Assembly (NCBI RefSeq): GCF_000312385.1
Contig: NZ_HE997627.1
Coordinates: forward strand, 743,777-807,776
DNA from: Tsukamurella sp. 1534
Lineage (GTDB): Bacteria > Actinomycetota > Actinomycetes > Mycobacteriales > Mycobacteriaceae
DNA length: 64,000 nt
Direction: 5' to 3'
This document shows, piece by piece, positions 60,258 to 64,000 of the stretch; the first letter of the stretch is position 1; each line of letters opens with the position of its first letter. The position numbers and the translations under genes are program-made. Under the pieces are notes generated by a model. That model worked only from the letters and a program-made list of their open reading frames with translations. It made no database searches and had not been told where the DNA came from.

Positions 60258-60622
60258 GCCACCCCCGCCCGGTACTCGAGCGTCACGGGGCCGCCCGGCG
60301 GCGTGAACACCGACGCCACGTCGATCCGGACCTGCGCGAACGCACCCTCACGCTCCGCGAGCCACCGCGAGGTGAGCGCCCGTAACTGCGCGACCTTCCG
60401 TGGCGTCACCGCCTCGAACCCGCTGCCGTACGCGGTCCCCGACCGTGTCTTGACCTCGACGACGGCGAGCAGCCCGTCCGGCGACCGGGCGATCACGTCC
60501 AACTCGCCCCGCAACCCGCCGCCCGAGTACCGCCAGTTCCGATCGAGCACCGTCCACCCCCGGTCGGCCAGGTATTCGCAGACCAGGTCCTCCCCTGCGC
60601 GCCCAACCTCGTTGTTCCCCAT
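60254..60622 (-). CDS. yraN: YraN/UPF0102 nuclease-like protein
   Basis: A 122-residue protein with a restriction-endonuclease-like fold. NEVGRAGEDLVCEYLADRGWTVLDRNWR opens it, followed by GELDVIARSPDGLLAVVEVKTRSG, with the PD-(D/E)XK-type acidic residues Asp and Glu-x-Lys. The usual start is MGNNEVG at 60622; upstream in-frame codons are possible. It is the last-characterised protein of the yraN-comM-dprA unit. Function remains unknown. Confidence 0.9.
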   Translation of the reverse strand: MGNNEVGRAGEDLVCEYLADRGWTVLDRNWRYSGGGLRGELDVIARSPDGLLAVVEVKTRSGTAYGSGFEAVTPRKVAQLRALTSRWLAEREGAFAQVRIDVASVFTPPGGPVTLEYRAGVA

Positions 60623-60767
60623 GGCGCAGATCATGCGCCGGGCCGGCCCCGGAAATCGGCACGTGCGCCGCCCAGAGGCACCACCTGTGGAGAAAAGAAG
60701 TTTCATACGTTCAGTTGTGGATCGATCGCCGATCAGCAGCGCCGAATCGGCTCCGCGCCACGCTCAG

Positions 60768-60773
60768 TAGGCT
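60768..60773 (+). promoter_or_regulatory. -10 element of the leaderless SanA-like gene
   Basis: TAGGCT is followed by seven bases and the GTG at 60781. The same hexamer precedes map on the minus strand at 4915-4920. Confidence 0.45.
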
Positions 60774-60780
60774 CGATCCG

Positions 60781-61389
60781 GTGTGGGCATTCTCCCGGCG
60801 CGTGATCCGGATCGTCGTGATCGCGGTCGTCGTCATCGTCGCAGCGTCGAGCGCCTGGGTGCACTGGGAGAGCCGGTCGCGCGTCGAGCCGAATGCGGCG
60901 CGGGAGTGGGTCATCGTGCTGGGCGACCGGGTGCACGACGGGGAACCGTCGGTGTACCTGCGGGAGCGGCTGGACACGACGCTGACCGTGCTGCGCGAGC
61001 ACCGCGCCCAACGCGTTCTCCTCTCGGGCCACGCGGGATCGAAGAAGGGTGACGAGGTCGCGGCGATGCGCGGGTACCTCGTCGAGCGCGGAGTGGACCC
61101 GGGATCGATCACCGACGATCGCTTCGGGGTGACGACCTACCAGACCTGCGCCCGGGCGAAGGCGGTGTTCGCCATCGATGCCGCGGTCCTGGTGACCCAG
61201 GACTTCCACCTGCGCCGCGCCGTCGCCCTGTGCCGCACCGAGGGCATCGACGCCGTGGGCGCGGAGGCGGATTCGGACGCCGGCGTCTACCTGACCGTCC
61301 GTAACTGGTTCCGCGAGATCGCCCTCTCCCGGCCCAAGGCGGCGCTCGACGCGCTCAGCGATCCGGGCCCGCGGACCCGCGAACGCTAG
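60781..61389 (+). CDS. SanA/YdcF-like DUF218 membrane protein
   Basis: A 202-residue protein with one N-terminal membrane helix (about 8-28, RVIRIVVIAVVVIVAASSAWV) and a DUF218 domain. It has VIVLGDRVHDGEPSVYLRERLDTTL, VLLSGHAG, and FGVTTYQTCARAKAVF, then LVTQDFHLRRAVALCRTEGIDAVGA. SanA-type proteins affect envelope permeability and vancomycin tolerance in enterobacteria. The GTG at 60781 lacks a Shine-Dalgarno but has a well-placed -10. It diverges from yraN. Confidence 0.85.
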   Translation: MWAFSRRVIRIVVIAVVVIVAASSAWVHWESRSRVEPNAAREWVIVLGDRVHDGEPSVYLRERLDTTLTVLREHRAQRVLLSGHAGSKKGDEVAAMRGYLVERGVDPGSITDDRFGVTTYQTCARAKAVFAIDAAVLVTQDFHLRRAVALCRTEGIDAVGAEADSDAGVYLTVRNWFREIALSRPKAALDALSDPGPRTRER

Positions 61390-61419
61390 CCGCGGCGCCA
61401 CCGAGAACTCCGCCGCCGG

Positions 61420-61725
61420 TCACTCCGGCAGCCGGAGCTCCGGCTTGTCCAGCTCCTCGATGTTGACGTCCTTGAACGTGACCACGCGGGCCTGCTTGAG
61501 GAACCGTGCTGGCCGGTACATGTCCCACACCCACGCATCGGTCATCCGCACCTCGAAGTAGACCTCGCCGTCGGCGTTGCGCGGGATCAGGTCGACCCCG
61601 TTGGCCAGGTAGAACCGGCGCTCGGTCTCCACCACGTAGGTGAACTGGCTCAGCACGTCCTTGTACTCGCGGTACATGGACAGCTCCATGGCGGTCTCGT
61701 ACTTCTCGAGATCCTCTGCGCTCAC
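61420..61725 (-). CDS. DUF2469 protein
   Basis: A 101-residue acidic protein that is strictly conserved next to rnhB in Mycobacteriales (Rv2901c type). It starts MSAEDLEKYETAMELSMYRE-like and has VVETERRFYLANGVDLIPR and VYFEVRMTDAWVWDMYRPARFLKQARVVTFKDVNIEEL. The GTG at 61725 has GAGGAGG just upstream. Function unknown. Confidence 0.93.
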   Translation of the reverse strand: MSAEDLEKYETAMELSMYREYKDVLSQFTYVVETERRFYLANGVDLIPRNADGEVYFEVRMTDAWVWDMYRPARFLKQARVVTFKDVNIEELDKPELRLPE

Positions 61726-61776
61726 GTCGTCCTCCTCACCGTCATCCATCTGACGTACCCTGCGAACCTTTCCAGA

Positions 61777-62460
61777 CTAGCGCGCCGCAGCCGCGCGACC
61801 CGCAGACGCGGCCAGTGCCGCGCGCACGTTCTGGTACCGCATCCGGTGCTCGCTGCTCGGCCCCAGCACGCCGAGCGCGTCCATGTGCACGGCCGTCGAG
61901 TAGCCCTTGTGCACCGCGAAGCCGTACCCGGGGAAGTGCCCGTCGAGCTCGGCCATCACCCGGTCCCTGGTCACCTTGGCGAGCACGCTGGCCGCGGCGA
62001 TGCACGACGCGGCGGCGTCTCCCCCGATCACGGGCAGCGACGGGATGCCCAACCCGGGCACCGAGAACCCGTCGATCAGCACGTACCCGGGACGCACCTG
62101 CAGGGCGGCCACGGCCCGTCGCATCCCCGTGATGTTGGCGACGTGCAACCCGATCCGGTCGATCTCCGGCGCCGGGATCGACACCACGGACCACGTGACG
62201 GCGTGCTGGAGGATCTTCGGGTACAGCTCCTCGCGCGCGCTCTCGGTGAGCTTCTTCGAATCGTCGAGCCGCGCGAGCGCCGGCGGGATGCGGGGCGGCA
62301 GGACGCACGCGGCCACCGTCATCGGGCCGGCGCACGCGCCTCGCCCGGCCTCGTCGATGCCCGCGACGGGCCCCAGCCCCGCCCGGCCGAGCACGTTCTC
62401 CAGGGTGCTCAGGCCCGACGATGTCCGCACCACCGGCCGAGGGGGCCAACGGTCACGCAT
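61777..62460 (-). CDS. rnhB: Ribonuclease HII
   Basis: A 227-residue enzyme that cuts RNA in RNA/DNA hybrids and at single misincorporated ribonucleotides. [13 protein letters not shown] holds the catalytic Asp36-Glu37. The family SKKLT motif appears as [18 protein letters not shown], and [24 protein letters not shown] with [12 protein letters not shown] follows. The Gly-Arg-Gly tail is short. It is between DUF2469 and lepB, as in mycobacteria. Confidence 0.96.
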   Translation of the reverse strand: MRDRWPPRPVVRTSSGLSTLENVLGRAGLGPVAGIDEAGRGACAGPMTVAACVLPPRIPPALARLDDSKKLTESAREELYPKILQHAVTWSVVSIPAPEIDRIGLHVANITGMRRAVAALQVRPGYVLIDGFSVPGLGIPSLPVIGGDAAASCIAAASVLAKVTRDRVMAELDGHFPGYGFAVHKGYSTAVHMDALGVLGPSSEHRMRYQNVRAALAASAGRAAAAR

Positions 62461-62466
62461 GACGCC

Positions 62467-63321
62467 TTAGCCCTGCTGCGGGTTGATGGAGCGCACGCGC
62501 TGCCACCGGTCGAACGGGTAGATGATCGCGGCGACCTTGCCGCGGATGTCGGCCTTCGGGACGGTGCCCTGGAGCTCGTCGTCGATGTGATATCGCGAGT
62601 CCGCGGAGGCGGTCCGGTTGTCGCCCATGACGAACACGTTGCCGTCGGGGATGCTGATCGGTCCGAACGGCTTGCCCCAGCACGCGTCGGCCTGGGCGAC
62701 TTGCTTGGCGACGTCCGCGAGATACGGCTCGGTGATCTTCCTACCGTCCACGGTGACGCCGGTCTCGTTGCGGCACTCGATCTTCTGGCCGCCCGTCGCG
62801 ATCACGCGCTTGACGAGATCGTTCTCGTTGGGCGGCTGCAGGCCGACGTAGGAGAGTCCCTCCTGGATCCCCCGGATCACGGTGTTCTCCGAGCGCACGG
62901 ACGGGCGCCCCTCCATGTCCCAGGACGCGGTGGGGCCCTTGAACACGATCACGTCGCCGGGCTGCGGGTCGCCGCCGTAGTAGCTGATCTTCTGCGTCAC
63001 GATGCGGTCTCCCGTGCATCCGTTGCATCCGATCAGGGTGGGTTCCATCGATTCGGACGGCACGTACCACTGCCTGCCGACGAAGTTCTGCAGCAGGAAG
63101 CTGAGCACCAGCGCCACGAGGACGATCGCGCCGATCTCCAGCGGCCAGTTGGTCTTCTTCCCGGCTTTGGCCCCCTTGCCCTTCTTCCCGGCTCGCGGCG
63201 CGGTGGCGGGTTCGGCCTCGGACGCGGCGTGGCGGCCGCGCGGCCGACCGGTCGGTCCGGCGGCCGAGGACGCGGAGCCGTCGGGATCGGGGGCCGACTG
63301 GGGGTTCGTCTGCTCGGGCAC
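62467..63321 (-). CDS. lepB: Signal peptidase I
   Basis: A 284-residue membrane protease that removes Sec/Tat signal peptides. A basic, low-complexity cytosolic N tail (about 1-57) precedes one membrane helix (about 60-80). The catalytic Ser91 is in PSESMEPTLIG and Lys171 in NDLVKRVIATGG. GDNRTASADSR is the conserved box E. Cys99/Cys102 in GCNGCTGDR could form a disulfide. The ATG at 63321 is followed by an intervening 67-base gap from the NlpC/P60 gene. Confidence 0.95.
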   Translation of the reverse strand: MPEQTNPQSAPDPDGSASSAAGPTGRPRGRHAASEAEPATAPRAGKKGKGAKAGKKTNWPLEIGAIVLVALVLSFLLQNFVGRQWYVPSESMEPTLIGCNGCTGDRIVTQKISYYGGDPQPGDVIVFKGPTASWDMEGRPSVRSENTVIRGIQEGLSYVGLQPPNENDLVKRVIATGGQKIECRNETGVTVDGRKITEPYLADVAKQVAQADACWGKPFGPISIPDGNVFVMGDNRTASADSRYHIDDELQGTVPKADIRGKVAAIIYPFDRWQRVRSINPQQG

Positions 63322-63388
63322 GAATACACCCTACCGAGCGCACCCGCGCGCGGTCCTGAAGCGTCGGCGCCCGTCGCCCGCGGGATGG

Positions 63389-64000
63389 TCAGCTGTTGAT
63401 CAGCCGGACCGCCTGGGGCAGGAAGGTCGACGCGTCGAAGGGCACGATGTGCACCACCCCTCCGGACTGCGGGGCCTCGATGATCTGGTTGTTCCCCAGG
63501 TACAGCGCGTTGTGCTGCGTACCGCCCTCGCCCCGGAACACGATGTCGCCGCGCTTGAGCTGCGACACCGGGACCTTCTGTCCCACGTTGTACTGGTACC
63601 CGGAGTACTTGGGTAGGCCGATGCCCACGGCGGCGAAGGCGTATTGGATCAGCCCGGAGCAGTCGAAGCCCGAGCGGGCGAAGTCGCCGTGACTGTCGGC
63701 GACGCCGCCGTCGCGGACGCCCTGACTCGCGCCGTAGTGGGTTCCGCCGCCCCAGACGTAGGGCGTCCCCATCACCGATTGGGCCCGCGCGATCACGGTC
63801 TCGATGGCCTGCGACCCCGACGACGATGCGGCGGCCTGCGCGGGCGCGGCGGCGGGCGCGGGCGCGGCGGCGGGCGCGGGAGCCACACCCTGCTGCTGCG
63901 CGGGCGCGCCGAATCCGAACACGGAGGTCGCGGAGTTCAGCAGGTTCTGCGCGAACCCGCGCGCCGCCCCCGCCGGATCTGCGGCCCCCTGCCCCGCGGC
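63389..64000 (-). CDS. NlpC/P60 endopeptidase, 5' end outside the window
   Basis: The frame is open through base 64000, so the N terminus lies beyond the right edge; at least 203 residues are seen. The NlpC/P60 domain has the catalytic Cys in SGFDCSGLIQYAF, a catalytic His in GGTQHNALYLGNN, and the third polar residue nearby (IIEAPQSGGVVHI). GTPYVWGGGTHYG marks the domain start. An Ala/Pro-rich linker (AAPAPAAAPAQ) precedes it, as in secreted RipA/RipB-type hydrolases. It probably hydrolyses peptidoglycan stem peptides outside the membrane. Confidence 0.9.
   Translation of the reverse strand, partial: AAGQGAADPAGAARGFAQNLLNSATSVFGFGAPAQQQGVAPAPAAAPAPAAAPAQAAASSSGSQAIETVIARAQSVMGTPYVWGGGTHYGASQGVRDGGVADSHGDFARSGFDCSGLIQYAFAAVGIGLPKYSGYQYNVGQKVPVSQLKRGDIVFRGEGGTQHNALYLGNNQIIEAPQSGGVVHIVPFDASTFLPQAVRLINS

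Noticed and set aside
60665..60745. Origin-like DnaA boxes near yraN
   Set aside because: CTGTGGAGA and TTGTGGATC are only partial matches to a DnaA box, there are just two, and no dnaA or parAB genes are near.

Overview
The window is a high-GC actinobacterial chromosome segment. It has many GTG starts, mycothione reductase in place of glutathione reductase, a Rip1-type intramembrane protease, a penicillin-binding lipoprotein, and the order dxr-rip-ispG-acetyltransferase-PBP followed by rlmN, cdsA-frr-pyrH, tsf-rpsB, xerC, dprA-comM-yraN and rnhB-lepB. From memory, that order matches the mtr-to-lepB stretch of mycobacterial chromosomes, so the source is a member of the Mycobacteriales. Tsukamurella or a close relative is my best guess, but I have no direct species evidence.

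Layout. Bases 1-16200 hold housekeeping genes: mtr, a tiny Cys-rich peptide, a hydrolase lacking its nucleophile, cobQ, map, a frameshifted AbiEi/DUF559-type gene bracketed by two 128-bp repeat elements, a PBP lipoprotein, ispG, rip, dxr and ppk2, ending with rlmN. Bases 17300-26900 are an accessory block between rlmN and cdsA: an alkylsulfatase, a class III CoA-transferase, an MFS carrier, two DUF202 proteins, two DUF1254/DUF1214 paralogues and a PucR regulator. Large inverted repeats sharing GTCACA/TGTGAC half-sites lie before the sulfatase and the CoA-transferase. Bases 26960-35000 return to core genes (cdsA, frr, pyrH, tsf, rpsB). Bases 35250-48320 are a second accessory block: a five-gene operon (acidic secreted protein, histidine kinase, response regulator, SLC13-type carrier, glycerate kinase), an alanine/glycine symporter, a TetR/esterase pair, a DAACS symporter behind a 23-residue Cys-ending leader peptide, an MFS drug exporter and an M48 protease. 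Bases 48420-64000 mix core genes (M23 protein, zwf, xerC, dprA, comM, yraN, rnhB, lepB) with a metQNI methionine importer and small regulators. The last gene, an NlpC/P60 hydrolase, runs off the right edge.

Regulatory themes. At least nine genes have a TANNNT-like -10 hexamer ending 6-7 bases before the start codon and no Shine-Dalgarno, so they are probably leaderless. Stop-start overlaps (ATGA/GTGA) tie together HK-RR-carrier, metQ-N-I, yraN-comM-dprA and VOC-AraC.

The most unusual features are the paired 128-bp palindromic elements around the broken PD-(D/E)XK gene, the metallothionein-like peptide beside mtr, the cysteine-type leader peptide that suggests a cystine role for the DAACS carrier, and the shared operator architecture of the alkylsulfatase block. 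No tRNA, rRNA, CRISPR array or transposase was seen.
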